Assembly: GCA_027922465.2 (NCBI GenBank)
Contig: BQMF02000096.1
Location: 868,001-932,000 of the forward strand
Direction of reading: 5' to 3'
DNA length: 64,000 nt
Source: Turritopsis dohrnii
Taxonomy: Eukaryota; Cnidaria; Hydrozoa; Anthoathecata; Oceaniidae
This document shows positions 33,566 to 45,207 of the stretch, piece after piece (within the stretch, counting starts at the first letter, position 1; each line of letters begins with the position of its first letter). The notes below the pieces were generated by a model that was not told the origin of the DNA, did not search any database, and saw nothing but the letters and a program-made list of their open reading frames with translations. Made by a program: the position numbers and the translations under genes.

Positions 33566-34118
33566 TAAGCTATCGGAACTTCCTTCACTACAAAACCAAA
33601 TCAAAACATTCTTTTATAAATGAGAACACACAGTGGAGAACACACACCACACATGGAAAAAAACAAAACAAAATGGAACAGCGCACACATGCTACTTTTT
33701 AACCACCGCTACAATTCTACCATCTTTTATTGATGAAGTGTTTGTTTTGAGTGGTGATGAAAAAATCACAGTCACGGAAAGTAGTCCAATACTTTCTAAC
33801 GATACAGATGATAACGGTGTCGGTGCCCACCCACCCCCCACCCAGCCCCCACCCCTCCTGGAAAAACGTTTAAGCGCCCTTCTCGAGTAAGCTGTCATGG
33901 GATACATATGACGTACCTTTATGGGAATTAAATTTCGCGGGAATTAATTTTCGCGAATTTCGCGAGTCCTATTTGTTTTAGAACAAAATATTAAATATTA
34001 AAGACTGCGTTGCATTAATCGTTGTCATCAGATATATATTTCAATGTTGAACCAGATATATATCAAAAACTTACTATAATGTCTAATGTGCTATCTATAT
34101 CACAAACTTAGGTTACTT
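33566..34118. other. Intervening stretch
   Basis: Contains a Pro/CA-rich short segment (33825-33860) and, at 33930-33975, TTCGCGGGAATTAATTTTCG, a possible end of a second TTCGCGA-type element. No gene. Confidence 0.45.
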
Positions 34119-34838
34119 TAATCGGAGAAACTTTCGCGACAGAAACTTTCGCGAATTTCGCGAATTTGACCCTTTTTCGCGAAAGCTTATCCCGCAAAAA
34201 ATTTAAAATCACTTATTCGCGAAAGTTTATCTTTCCAATTCGCGAAAGTTTATCCAGATTTTTTTTTGCAATTTTTGAAATTTTATAGCTACCAAAATGT
34301 CGGAGATCTATTTCAAAACCTATGTATTTATAAGGGAGGGAAGATTTGCCAATTTGATTTTCTTGAAAATATTTTTTTTCTTGTAACAAATCAGTTATAT
34401 TTTGATACACAGATATAATAGACCCTGTCAAATATTATTTATGTAAAAATGTTTTTCAGTCGTCCATAAAGACAATATCAGTTGATTCATTTCCCTGCAG
34501 TATAATTATCTCCGATTCGCAGTTTCTTTAGTATGAGTATGACAATGGCTGCGACGATGATGACTGGGGACCAGAAGGTGCTTGAAATGTTTTTGATGAC
34601 GTTTTCAGCGAACTTGACGACAAACAATCTTTGTAGTTTTTGAACTAATTTTATCTTCATTTTATTCCTTTGTTTTCTAAAAACTGTCCTTGTTTCAAAA
34701 AAATTCCTTCATTCGCGAAAGTTTATCTCGCGAAATTTATCAATTTCTTCATTCGCGAAAGCTTATCTCGCGAAATATTGCGACTTTTCCAACTCGCGAA
34801 AGTTTATCCAAAACATTTCGCGAAAGTTTCTCCGATTA
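34119..34838. mobile_element. TIR element with TTCGCGAAAGTTTATC subterminal repeats
   Basis: Both ends are the 21 bp inverted repeat TAATCGGAGAAACTTTCGCG-A, with TA possibly the target duplication. Inside each end the words TTCGCGAAAGTTTATC and TTCGCGAAAGCTTATC recur about four times per side, always oriented toward the interior. At 720 bp there is no coding capacity; the short frames on both strands are products of the repeats. Confidence 0.75.
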
Positions 34839-36452
34839 TTCATTCCGAATATTCACACCATTCCAGATTAATACCTTCTAGATGTTATGTAATCGGTTTT
34901 TATTTTGTTTTATCAATTTAACTCAGCTGTGTATATCTTCGCTAAATAAAATAAATAAATAAATAAATAAATACAGTTAAAGTCCTGAACTGTCAATGGA
35001 CCGGATAAAAAGTTCGAGTACAACTTCGAGATAATGAGTATTACAGCGGGCGCTGTAAGTTCTTACGGACTGGGTCAACGTTTTTACGAGATAGAGTCAA
35101 CTGTAAGATAAATAAATAAATATTTAGGGAGAAACATGTGAGATGGACGACGTAAATAATTTCCAAAACGTTGTTGATGTGAACTTGAGCACAGTGGAAT
35201 ACAAGGATTTTGTTTATTACAGTTCAATCATAATAGCCGAGCTTGGGTCTCATATAAGGCAATTGACCTGGGTTGGGTTGTAAAGTAGAATTTAGAATTA
35301 TAGCAAGCTCACCTTTCTTAAGAAAGTCTATTAAAATGTTGATCGTAATTACAAGAGGAAGTTTGACCTGGGTCAAAAACGTAACTCGGGTTGACCCATG
35401 TTGAGGCTTTTAGCTCGCCTCTATTTTTTCATATAAACGAGGTTGCATGAAATGAGCCAATTCAGCTTTCAAACTTATCTGGGCTAACCCACCTTCATAT
35501 AATCCGACACCTCATATAATCCGACTCCTTAAAATATCGGTAGAAATTTCAACTAAATAGTATTATAGACTTTCGCCTGCTAACGATTACTAAAGTTTTG
35601 AATTGTTCCATAAATTCTAAATTTTATGTTGTTATGGTTACTGTTGTTGTGGTCTATTTCGGCGTTTTCTGACCTCTCGATCTGCTTGTGTTGAATGTTT
35701 TCCATTTTTATGAAATACGTTGAATAATTCCAACCATCTTCAAAATCCACTGAAAGCGTTTTAAATCATACAAGCCACGCCTTTTGTTGGAAGTTCTTAG
35801 CATAAGTTCGGATTATACCAAACAGAATGACATAGGGGTTACCTCCCTGTCCTGGCCAATGGCTAAATTCTTAATGTTGATTGTCAAGTTTACCCATGTC
35901 ATCGTATCTTTAAGAGGTTAGGAAATTAATGCTATTAAATTAAAACCAGCTTCGAATTGAGAGACTTTGCAATTACAAAAGAAAAGTTGTCATCTAATTT
36001 CTTGCTGATATTTTGCCTTTTAATAGCATGATCAAAAGATGCTGGTTTATAAACACAGTCACGAATACTTTTTGTGCCAATACCTGTCGTTGAAATATGC
36101 TGAATATGCAATTTCGACGTCATTTGAAAATTATTCTGATCTTTTATAGATTGTCATCATCTTCTTTCTACGACACGTCAAAAAAGTGTCAACTCATTGA
36201 GATTACTTTAAGAAAAGAACTATACTCCTGCCCATCTATTGTATTTCAGTCTGATTAAGAAAACATCCAACCTCGAACACAGTCTCCATTCTTTTCGATG
36301 CCACATTCCATATATAGAAAAAGCATAATATCCTGGATTCTAGGTTGGGTAACTTTATCAAAACACAAAGTTTATGACTACTATAAGATTCACGCTTACA
36401 TTCAGTTTATTTCGTCTGGATCCAATGGTATAGTGAGAATTATACGTGTAGC
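34839..36452. other. Gene-free stretch upstream of the 818-codon ORF
   Basis: Contains an AAAT microsatellite (34945-34975) and a family B palindromic dimer at 36268-36348. No exon could be supported. An acceptor-like TATTGTATTTCAG lies at about 36238-36250, and could belong to a 5' exon of the downstream gene. Confidence 0.45.
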
Positions 36453-38909
36453 ATGAAGAAGGATGAAGAAGGTGTTGTTTCAGAGGATTGCCAGCTATCT
36501 GGAGTTGTTACGAAGAAATTACGTTCAAAAAAATCAAAGAAGAGTTTGAGGCAAACCGGAATTATCGACAAGAATAAATTCTCGATTTTTGGCGAAGTTC
36601 TAGCCGATAAGAAAAAAAAACACGGCCTTTTGACGGACGATGATGGCGAGTCTGTCGACTTGCTGCAATGGCAGTTAAACAGGGCACGGTTACTGAAGGG
36701 ACGACCAGAAAAAGGTGATTCCAAAAAGGAAGAGCAAATTATCAGCATTAAAAGTGACGATCTTCCGACCGAAGAAAATCAACTAGATGGCGTTAGTGAC
36801 ACGAATAAATCTGAGGCTAGTGAAAAGGAAAACGACGATCTACCTTCTGACGTCATAGTTAAAGATAAGGAGGAGAATCCCAGCAACATATCAGATTGCG
36901 AACCAGTTACTCAGAAAAAAGAGACGATTGTTGAAAAAAGGGAGAAACCCCTTTTGCTGGGAACTAGTGAAAAGAAAGGTGGTTCAGGCTGGTCGAATGT
37001 AAAAGAAGGTGGTGCTGGTGTTGGAAAGATTCAGGTTAAACAACAGGAAGAAAAGAAATTAAAGAAAGAGAAGAAAGTTGGAATATTAGATGTGAAAAAG
37101 TTGACTAAGTTTGTGGACGAGACCAAAATCATAATTCCCAAAAGAAGTCCTTTGAAGAACATTGATCAACAAGAAAAAATGGTTAAGTTTTCTGAAGGAA
37201 GCGATAGCTCCCATGACGTCACAGAAAGCGAATCAACGCAACGTCAGAGTTCCGTCAAATCGGAAAATCCTGATGATGACGAAGAGAGGACGGGAGCCGC
37301 GTATACTGGTAGAGCAACTGACAGTATCGAAAAAAGCAAACGCAAAGGAGATGAAGTTAAAAACACAAGGCACAGTAAATCGATGCAAATTCACAAAATG
37401 GTTGATCAGAAAGTCAAAGAGGACACTCAAGACATGGTCAAACTTAGAAAAGCAAGTGACAAAAATTTACCTCCCGTTGGTATAGCAGCAGCTGGCGAGT
37501 TTAATTTAAAAGTACAAAGTACGAACATGGATATGAAATTGCGTCCAAATGTTTTATCTAGGCTCCCAGACACTTTAGTCATTTATGAAAACCCACGAAT
37601 GAGATCGCAATATATTTCCGAAAATGATTCCGTTGCATTCAACCCGGATGAATTTTGGGCCCTAACTACTCCGGTTCCCGAGCAAGCCACAAATGTACAT
37701 GAAGAAGATACCAGTTCTGAGGAAGGAATTTCAGAAGATTTAGAATATCAGAAGCACCTTCAAAACACAGTGGCTTCAATGACCTTAATAAAAGGTGAGA
37801 TGCTACCTGCAGTACCCACCTCAAATAAAGATTTAAGCTTACCTGAAATAATAACCTTAACAGAGGGATTAACTTTACCTGAAAGAACAACCATAACTGA
37901 ACGTGGACTCTTTCCTGAAAAGTTCACCCCAACTGAGGGCGAAGTTTTACCAGAAAGATTCATTCAAAGTTTGGACGCAGGATTTGCTGAAAGATCTATT
38001 ATAAGAGACGATATAACCTCATCAGAAAATTCTATCTCAAAAGAAAACGCAAATCTACCTGAAAGGGAAGAGTTTAGTTCAACAGGGAGTGGTTCATTAA
38101 CAAGATATTTTACATCAACAGAAGATATCACAGCTTCGGGGTGTAAAACCCCTTTACTTGGCATTACCACAATAGAAGAGGTCGATTCAAAAACGTCACT
38201 TTCAATTATCGATGCCCACGCGGATTGCGTTAACGAATTTTCTAGAGACTTGATTGACGTATCTGTACATGGCAACGAGAGTACTTCTAATTTAAGTATG
38301 GTTTCCAGTCCATCATCCCTTGCGAAATCAAAGGAATGGTCATTGTTAGCCGCTGGCGAGCAGGTAATATCAAATGCAGAAAACAATATTATTTACCTTG
38401 TGAACTTAAATGAAGTAAGCAAATTTGCAACAAAAAAAGATGCATCCTGGGTAATGATTGCACGAGGTAAAGATAAAGAAAACATGGGTCCGAGACACTG
38501 GGTATCAACAGCACAAGGTACGGACATCAAAGCAAAGAAGGAGAATCTATTAAAGTTTAGAAATTGGGTGCCAAATGAATCTAATTTCACGGAAGATGAA
38601 GTTCAGAAAAGCAATTCAAGCAGAAGTGATAAATATTTTACCGACGAAGACAACCGTGAATTGTGGGATCGCCTCAACTTACCTATAAGCAAGAAGGAAG
38701 TGTTTAAATTCAAACACGAATTTCATTCCTATGATTGCCTTTGTTTGCATTTCAGTCTGTTAAAGCAACGCTACTATAAAAGGCTGACAAATAACGCGGC
38801 ACCGAACAGCCAAGAGAGCTCTCATCACGTGACGTATGCTATCGAAAATGTATCGGAGGATTTAAAACGCAAACAGACACACTTAAAAACAATGTTTTGG
38901 ATGGACTGA
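36453..38909 (+). CDS. Large charged, probably disordered protein of unknown function
   Basis: One uninterrupted frame of 818 codons from an ATG to TGA, far longer than chance in this AT-rich DNA. The N-terminus is Lys-rich (VTKKLRSKKSKKSL), then comes DLLQWQLNRARLLKGRPEKG. Residues 80-400 are acidic/Lys-rich with little hydrophobicity. About residues 450-550 hold a degenerate 13-15 residue repeat around LPExxTxTEG (GLTLPERTTITERGLFPEKF). The C-terminal 150 residues are more ordered: three spaced Trp motifs (ASWVMIARG, RHWVSTAQG, FRNWVPNES) and a basic helix LLKQRYYKRL. No signal peptide or TM segment, so cytosolic or nuclear. KEN tripeptides occur several times but are expected by chance in this composition. 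An acceptor-like TTGCATTTCAG at 38744-38754 lies inside the frame, so the 3' end could be spliced differently. I recognise no family. Confidence 0.75.
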   Translation: MKKDEEGVVSEDCQLSGVVTKKLRSKKSKKSLRQTGIIDKNKFSIFGEVLADKKKKHGLLTDDDGESVDLLQWQLNRARLLKGRPEKGDSKKEEQIISIKSDDLPTEENQLDGVSDTNKSEASEKENDDLPSDVIVKDKEENPSNISDCEPVTQKKETIVEKREKPLLLGTSEKKGGSGWSNVKEGGAGVGKIQVKQQEEKKLKKEKKVGILDVKKLTKFVDETKIIIPKRSPLKNIDQQEKMVKFSEGSDSSHDVTESESTQRQSSVKSENPDDDEERTGAAYTGRATDSIEKSKRKGDEVKNTRHSKSMQIHKMVDQKVKEDTQDMVKLRKASDKNLPPVGIAAAGEFNLKVQSTNMDMKLRPNVLSRLPDTLVIYENPRMRSQYISENDSVAFNPDEFWALTTPVPEQATNVHEEDTSSEEGISEDLEYQKHLQNTVASMTLIKGEMLPAVPTSNKDLSLPEIITLTEGLTLPERTTITERGLFPEKFTPTEGEVLPERFIQSLDAGFAERSIIRDDITSSENSISKENANLPEREEFSSTGSGSLTRYFTSTEDITASGCKTPLLGITTIEEVDSKTSLSIIDAHADCVNEFSRDLIDVSVHGNESTSNLSMVSSPSSLAKSKEWSLLAAGEQVISNAENNIIYLVNLNEVSKFATKKDASWVMIARGKDKENMGPRHWVSTAQGTDIKAKKENLLKFRNWVPNESNFTEDEVQKSNSSRSDKYFTDEDNRELWDRLNLPISKKEVFKFKHEFHSYDCLCLHFSLLKQRYYKRLTNNAAPNSQESSHHVTYAIENVSEDLKRKQTHLKTMFWMD

Positions 38910-39312
38910 ATTTGTTCATTTTGTGGTGTGACCATAGAATGTAGCGTTTTGTATGTAAGAAATTTGAGAGAGTTGTGAACTTGCCTATTATAACGAATGG
39001 ATTGTTTTTGTAATTAATTGATTGATAAATGGATTGACAACTTGAGGCACTTTTTATTGACTTTAAAATGGAATTCCAAGCATTCAGAACAAGTAAGGGG
39101 TGATACCTTACATGAAGAGGAAAATGTACGCCTTCTTCTCCAATATGTTCATCTGCCAGATTATTATCACCAGACTTTTACGGTGAAATGTGAAATGTGT
39201 TTGGATTAGTGAGAGCACGGCTCAAGGTTGTGGCCTCATTTGTGCAAACACTTTGTTCACTGTTTTCACCGTATTAATGTACTGGTAACGATTTGTCAGA
39301 TGAACATTACAA

Positions 39313-39425
39313 TGGGCAAATTTGTTGAAAAATCACCGTGACGGAGTGCAGTTCTATAGAAATGTACGCAGTACTTCAATAAAGATGCTCTTCATCGCAT
39401 TGACGCTTTTGAAGATTTTGCACGT
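39313..39425. repeat. Palindromic MITE family A copy
   Basis: Left arm ATGGGCAAATTTGTTGAAAA, middle AGTTCTATAGAAATGTACG, right arm GATGCTCTTCATCGCATTGA to about GATTTTGCACG. Confidence 0.8.
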
Positions 39426-39909
39426 ACGCACAACCTCAGTTTCTACTAGAAATTAGCAACTCAATCAGATGAACATATTCTTTCAGAGAATACTAAGTTT
39501 ATTTAATGAACAGTTATTGAATGTACTTACGATACTATCCACTCTTTAGAGCTAAGTAGATCTTTCCCAAATTCCCCCAAAAATGTTAATGTCTTGTTAT
39601 CTATTTTCGCTTTGTTTCATTACATTCTATTCACAGTGTTTAAAGAAAAGGTTTGCACGATATAACCAAGTAACCAAGTAACCAAGTTACTTACTGTATC
39701 TCAAACTAGGTTGGGTTCGACGGTTCGACAAAATATTGGCGTTAAAACTGAATTCGGGAAATGTGTACAGGGGTGTATTCATATGAAAGAACGGAGCATA
39801 GCCTGAACCTAACCCTCACTAATCCAAAAACATTTTAAGAGGTTTACACCATGAAGTTTTGATGCTTTCAAAATTGTTAGATGAATTATAGAGTTTAATG
39901 GAACTTTTT

Positions 39910-40450
39910 TAACTTTTGCGGTAGGTGCTTATACGGACGGGACGCTTGATTGAGTCCTAGGTGGTTAACAAGAAAATCACTAAAATCACTTATACAGTTT
40001 ATTTTTGCACTGAATGTTGTTTTTGTCCGTTTTGATATAGAAACACTAATCCAATAAGTCTAATTCCTCTTCTTCATCTTCTTCATCATCTTCATCTAAA
40101 GCATGAAATCCGGCGCTGCGAGGGCGATATCGTCTTCTTCGATTTTGTCACTCGTAAACGGATTTTCATCGTGTTCAAATAAAATGGAAAGCTCGATACA
40201 ACTCTCACTTTGAGATGAAAATAATTCATTCCCGCGATATTATGTTTCCTTCATTTTGCGGAAATATATATTCAACTAAAAGCCATGTTTTTCTCAATAT
40301 CTTCATGTTTTCAGTTTCAGTTTTGGACCTGGGCGTTTAATCGGGACCTGGGCACTTATTACAAATTTTTCCTCTAAACCTGGGCTTTTAATCGGACGGG
40401 GCGCTTAATTGAGTCCGATTAATTGAGCGCTAAATCGGTCATTTACGGTA
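39910..40450. repeat. Element with GGGCGCTTAATTGAGTCC repeats
   Basis: CGGACGGGACGCTTGATTGAG at the left and CGGACGGGGCGCTTAATTGA at the right are direct repeats; GGGCGTTTAATCGGGACCTG occurs between them, and the right edge ends CATTTACGGTA, like the termini at 2925 and 33565. The left end is decayed, so boundaries are approximate. Confidence 0.45.
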
Positions 40451-41313
40451 TGTCTCTATGTCCATACGTGACACATCACTGTACATAGTAAACTTCGTTT
40501 ATGGTATATTGTTTCATTTAATCTGCGCTATTTGGTGTTTTGTTTAGATGTGCATAACATATCTGCCAATGTGAAAGACGTATCACAAGAAATCATATCG
40601 GCCCCAGTTGATCCCGTGTCAGATCAACTAGGGAAAAAGTTACAAAGTTTTTGGATCACCTCGGATTGTCCTGGATCACATAAATGGCTGTTCTACCCAT
40701 GCGCATGGAACAAAAATCCAGTCTGATCCATAGAAGTGAATATCCAGCTAACATGAATAGGTAAAGTTTGGCAAATGTGAATAAGGTTCATCTTATAAGC
40801 TGTGCCGAACCGAACTTTTCTCTGAGTTCGGCTTGCTTTGAAACTCTCTTTATTATGGGGAGTCTTCTATTGGATTATGGGAAATTGAAAGATTATTTAA
40901 ATTATGGGAACCACGAATTTTTTAAACCCAAAAAACGTGTTGAACGTTTTTTTACTTACCTGAAGATTGTCCGCCTTTGCGTATATGAAACTCTGAGTAC
41001 TGAGTCAATAAAACAAATCGTCTTTTCTTGACCTATGTTATCTACCTCTCTTTGTAATTTAAACAAATATTGAGCACTATGTCGATTTAAAAGAAGACAG
41101 CATTTGTGTAAACCCAAAAACTGAATATATGTATATAGAAATAAGTGAAATATTTATTTATTGTCTATGTAAAAATTAGAAATTGTAATTGTTCCGAAAG
41201 AAATCATGGCTTAAACTTAACTGTTTTCATCTATACCGAAAATATACAACAACCGTCTTTGAAGAAACCTCTTAAAGTGATCTTTAAAACGTTTTTTTGC
41301 ATATAGATTACTG

Positions 41314-41557
41314 ACGTCTTTAAAAGACGTTTTAAATCCGTCTTAAACTGGTCGGATTTGTCCGTTTAGAAAACGTCTTTTTAGAATGTCTTAAAGACGT
41401 TTTGAAAAGACGTTTTCTAAACGTCTTAAGTTTTAAACATCTAAAAATGCGTTTTAAAAACGTCTTAAAGACGTCTTAAAGACGTTCTAAAAAGACGTTT
41501 TCTAAACGGACAAATCCGACCAGTTTAAGACGGATTTAAGACGTCTTTTAAAACGTC
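41314..41557. repeat. Long inverted repeat of GACGTCTT words
   Basis: The left arm (GACGTCTTTAAAAGACGTTT and onward through AACTGGTCGGATTTGTCCG) is complementary to the right arm over about 86 bp, with a loop of some 60 bp. Both arms are built from AAGACGTTTT/AAAACGTCTT words. GCCGGCTGGGTG lies just outside the right arm. Probably a foldback MITE. Confidence 0.75.
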
Positions 41558-41929
41558 TTCTTGCCGGCTGGGTGTATAACTTTGATAAATAGCTAGTTCT
41601 AGACAATACTTGTTGCAACTTTGTAATACTTTTGTATTATTTCGATGGGAAGGAACGAAACGTTTGTTATTCAAGATACAAATGAGGGCGGACACATACT
41701 ATGAATAATGGTCATAGGTTCCTTAATTAGAATTCAAGCGGAAGAGATGAACATTGTCCGTGTGCACACTCCTGTCTGTAAGGAACACATCCCCAATACA
41801 ACAAATAGCTTTCTGCATTGTTAGTGTTACTAAGCAACGTTGCATACTGAATTTTAATCTGAATTTATTTTTATTATTTGCGAAAATGATAATCATTCAA
41901 TGGGAAGACTTACCTAAAGAAAGAAAAGA

Positions 41930-42420
41930 AGATGGCCTTACGGGCATAAAGATTTATGCAAAACCATTGTGACATTTTTGACATTCAATTTGAAGGTTAA
42001 TTTACTATCGCCTTTATTCGATGATAATTTTCGGTCGCCTGTGCCTTCACACCAAGACCTCGTCATCGCCATTTTGGCGACAAATTTTGATTTATCGCCA
42101 ATTTGGCGATAAAATTGGTTTTTTATCGCCCAGTGGGAGCCAAGCTTTAGAGTTTTATCTGAAATACCAATAAGTTCTGCTATTTGATTCCACTTCATTC
42201 CGATTGCTTTTACACTTAAAACTTGTTCTTCGTCAATTATCTTATTGGGCTGTCCTCGTTTTCCCTCAGCCGTCGCCATATCGATTAAAAGAACAGAATT
42301 AACTATTAAAAAAGTGAATTTAAAAAAAAAAACAAGATGCCCTTGCAGGCATAAGAATTTCTGCGAAACCAGCTGAAGCATGAATAATGAAAGACTAGTG
42401 ACATTCTTGAAATTTGAAGA
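41930..42420 (-). other. Helix-turn-helix-like ORF fragment beside a GGCGATAA foldback
   Basis: From an ATG at 42279 the minus strand encodes MATAEGKRGQPNKIIDEEQV then LSVKAIGMKWNQIAELIGIS and DKTL, which looks like an N-terminal HTH of transposon-related integrase/transposase proteins (WxxIAxLxGISxxTL). At about 42148 the frame meets a foldback built from TTTATCGCC/GGCGATAAA (42060-42130) and loses similarity. The flanks 41930-41997 and 42334-42420 are diverged direct repeats (GATGGCCTTACGGGCATAA / GATGCCCTTGCAGGCATAA). Not a complete gene. Confidence 0.45.
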
Positions 42421-45207
42421 TTGAATGACTTCTACAATACAACATCACATCTTTGACCACACACTCCCTTGGAATCCATGAAAGCATAACTGATACATAC
42501 TATAGATCACAAATAAATAAAACAAAAATAGAGCTAAAGTTAATCCCTTTAAAAAGGTGAAACATTCATCAGAAATACTATGTTTTGAACTAACTACGTA
42601 TCGACCTAAGCTAGCTACCAAGCATTTAAAAATATAGCTTTTAAAAAGTTTAACTATGAACGACTTCGATGAATTTTGTTAACTGGAAGAGAGCTTCAAA
42701 GCACAAGACGCTGCCAACAACAAACTTTAAAAATCATAATTTTATTACAAGCGATGCTTCGAATTTGGTGAAACTGAAGTTCTCCATTGTGTTTCTAGTG
42801 GGAATAATGTCTATTTTTTCGTGAATAAGTGGCAAAATACTAAAATACTTACATAAAGAATGTAGTTTTCATGTAAAGGCATGCACGAAATTTCAGAAAG
42901 CCGCTAGGTTTGGACAGCAGAAAAAAAAAACAAAGCCGGTTTTAAAGTATTTCTTGCCAAAAAACAAAAACAAAAAAACACGTTTAAAAATACCTGCAAA
43001 AGCTATTGTCAAAATTGTAACACTTTAAAAACGAAGCCGTCTTTGAAAAAAACAAGAATCTTTTTAGAGTAACAAAGCACTTTTTTAAAAAAGAAATGCT
43101 ATTTTGAATGGGAAGCGCGTTTTTAAATAGAAAACACATCTTTTTAAAACAAGTATAGATGAAAGAAAGCCCGTTTTAAAAAACGATAGCCCGTTTTCAA
43201 AAACAGGAAGTACGTTTTACAAAAAAAGATAGTACTTTTTCCGCTTTCGCGCGCGTTAGAATCTTTTTGGGAATTTTCTCTCCAGTCAAAAAAAAATATT
43301 TGTTATTTTTCAATATTTGGCCTTGTATAAGAACTAAGAAACTAAGAGGTGTTGTCTCGGAAAATACAAGTTCATAAAGCTGGATACCTGCGTCGGTTTT
43401 TGCCCATGACCCAACTGGTGTAAAGATTCTAGTGTCTAGGAGTTTCTTGGGGAGTCTTGAGATACGTCTCACTGGTGCAAGGTTAACGGATGCAAATTGA
43501 AAAGTGTCCGGCATCAAGATAACCTGCGGCCAAAGTGAACGGAATTCCAGTTCTATCATGGTACCGTGATAATTTTGGAAAAGTTGGAAGAAGGGAAGTC
43601 AAACAGGTTTGTAAACAGCCAAATGGTATTTCTAGATCAGTTGCTTTCACGTTTCTATGCATATAACTCCCTGCACTTCCTTTTGACTTCCATCTACATC
43701 GAAGCATAAAACTATACATTCTAAAATCATTTAATAATCAGTCTAGGAATGAAGGAGTATATGAAATCTTTGCCGTACTAAGGTCGATATGTAAACAGAT
43801 TTATTATTTATTGTTGACAATTTCCTAGCCGCCGACAGCCTTCATAACACTTTATTCAATATCTTTAAATACATGTGTTGCAAATATATATTTTATTTCT
43901 ATCTTTTAGATTACATGCTTGTATATGCATTGTTTAGTGTTCAGAAATAAAATATGTCCTGTAATGCTTTGTTGAACATTTATTGGTAACTGGGCGTGTC
44001 TCCTGACCACCTACGTGTTATTGCAGTGCTTGTAAGCTTGCTGAATAATTCATAATGTATGTAGTAACTAGAAAACGAAAAAATTTCTTTTACTCCTTGT
44101 TGATGCTGATGACCAATCACAATCCCAGTTTCTACTTGTTACGTTAACAATTCGAAATTTTGAGCTTATGGATGTATTTTTTTGTTTCAACTCTTTCAGT
44201 TGCTTTGCATCATGTTGTCATTATACCATAGCCATATGGGAGAAAAATAAAGTGCAGGCTCATATTAATGCTTGACTACTTGGGTGGCAACAAACAACGC
44301 CAATATATTTTCGCCAGTCAAAAAATGTTTGAACTCTTTTTGAATAATGAAAAACAAATCTTACACAGTCATATACGCTTACAACATAACAGAAAATTCT
44401 TAATTTTACAAAGTCTCATTTACAGCAAATTCGCATCTAAGACGAATGTAGTCCTTCGAGATGGTTTAAATCTATTTGTGTTCTGAATTATGACAGGATT
44501 TCTACGGATTAAAAGCTCGTGTCCAAAACCTATGAACCGGTGTTTTTCCCTCTGTGTATGCAACACTTTATATAAGTATGCTTCCCTACCCTAGCCTTTC
44601 GCTCACCGAACTATTTAAGTACAAGAGTTTTTCAATTGCTACCGAGGATTTTATAGAATGTTCTGATATAAATATATGTTCATTATATAGGTTCGGTTTT
44701 TTTCTGTTTTCTGTGGGATCTTTATTAAATTATCCTTTTCAAGCTCAGACAATAATAGACCTATTTTATTTAAGAGAACTTGAAAGAAATTAGTAATTTT
44801 GAGTCTGTTACAAAAATATTTGTTTTATGTCGGACGGACAAATCGACACTTCAGGCTATATAAAAACCACCACGCTTATGATACAATGTCAAGCAAACGT
44901 TTTTCGAATGTATACAAGAATATAATTTTCAAAATTCCAAAACGTGATTTCTACAAGGATGATAGTCAAAAAATATTGAAACAAAAAATTGTCGTGGCGG
45001 AAGGTCAAAAAGCGAATACTTTTGTAACAGACCCATCTATGCAACAGAAATAACTAAAATAAATTTTTCACATAGATAAACTGAAAAAAATTTGCATCAA
45101 ATTAACCAAACAGATTAGATATTGCTTAAAAGATTGCAAGATGACGGGTAAATTGCAGTGAAATAACACGTGTTTATTTGCAGGTGCAGGTGCAAATCTA
45201 TACATCT
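42421..45207. other. Mostly gene-free stretch with unassigned frames
   Basis: Minus-strand frames at 43197-43559 (NLAPVRRISRLPKKLLDTRI, then FTPVGSWAKTD) and 43483-43719 overlap in different frames. They have balanced composition but no recognised domain. 42900-43220 is rich in the word TTTTTAAAA. A plus-strand frame at 44799-45053 lies in a dispersed repeat also found at 62555-63610. No gene is assigned. Confidence 0.4.

Larger units (their letters stand above)
38910..41929. other. Gene-free stretch with several repeats
   Basis: Holds a MITE family A copy (39313-39425), a degenerate repeat-rich element (about 39910-40450) and a long inverted repeat (41314-41557). At 40045-40110 the minus strand reads FHALDEDDEEDEEEELDLLD then stop, possibly the acidic tail of a lost transposase. 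No host exon supported. Confidence 0.45.

Noticed and set aside
44799..45053. 84-codon plus-strand gene
   Set aside because: It overlaps a dispersed repeat also present at 62555-63610, where the frame is not kept.
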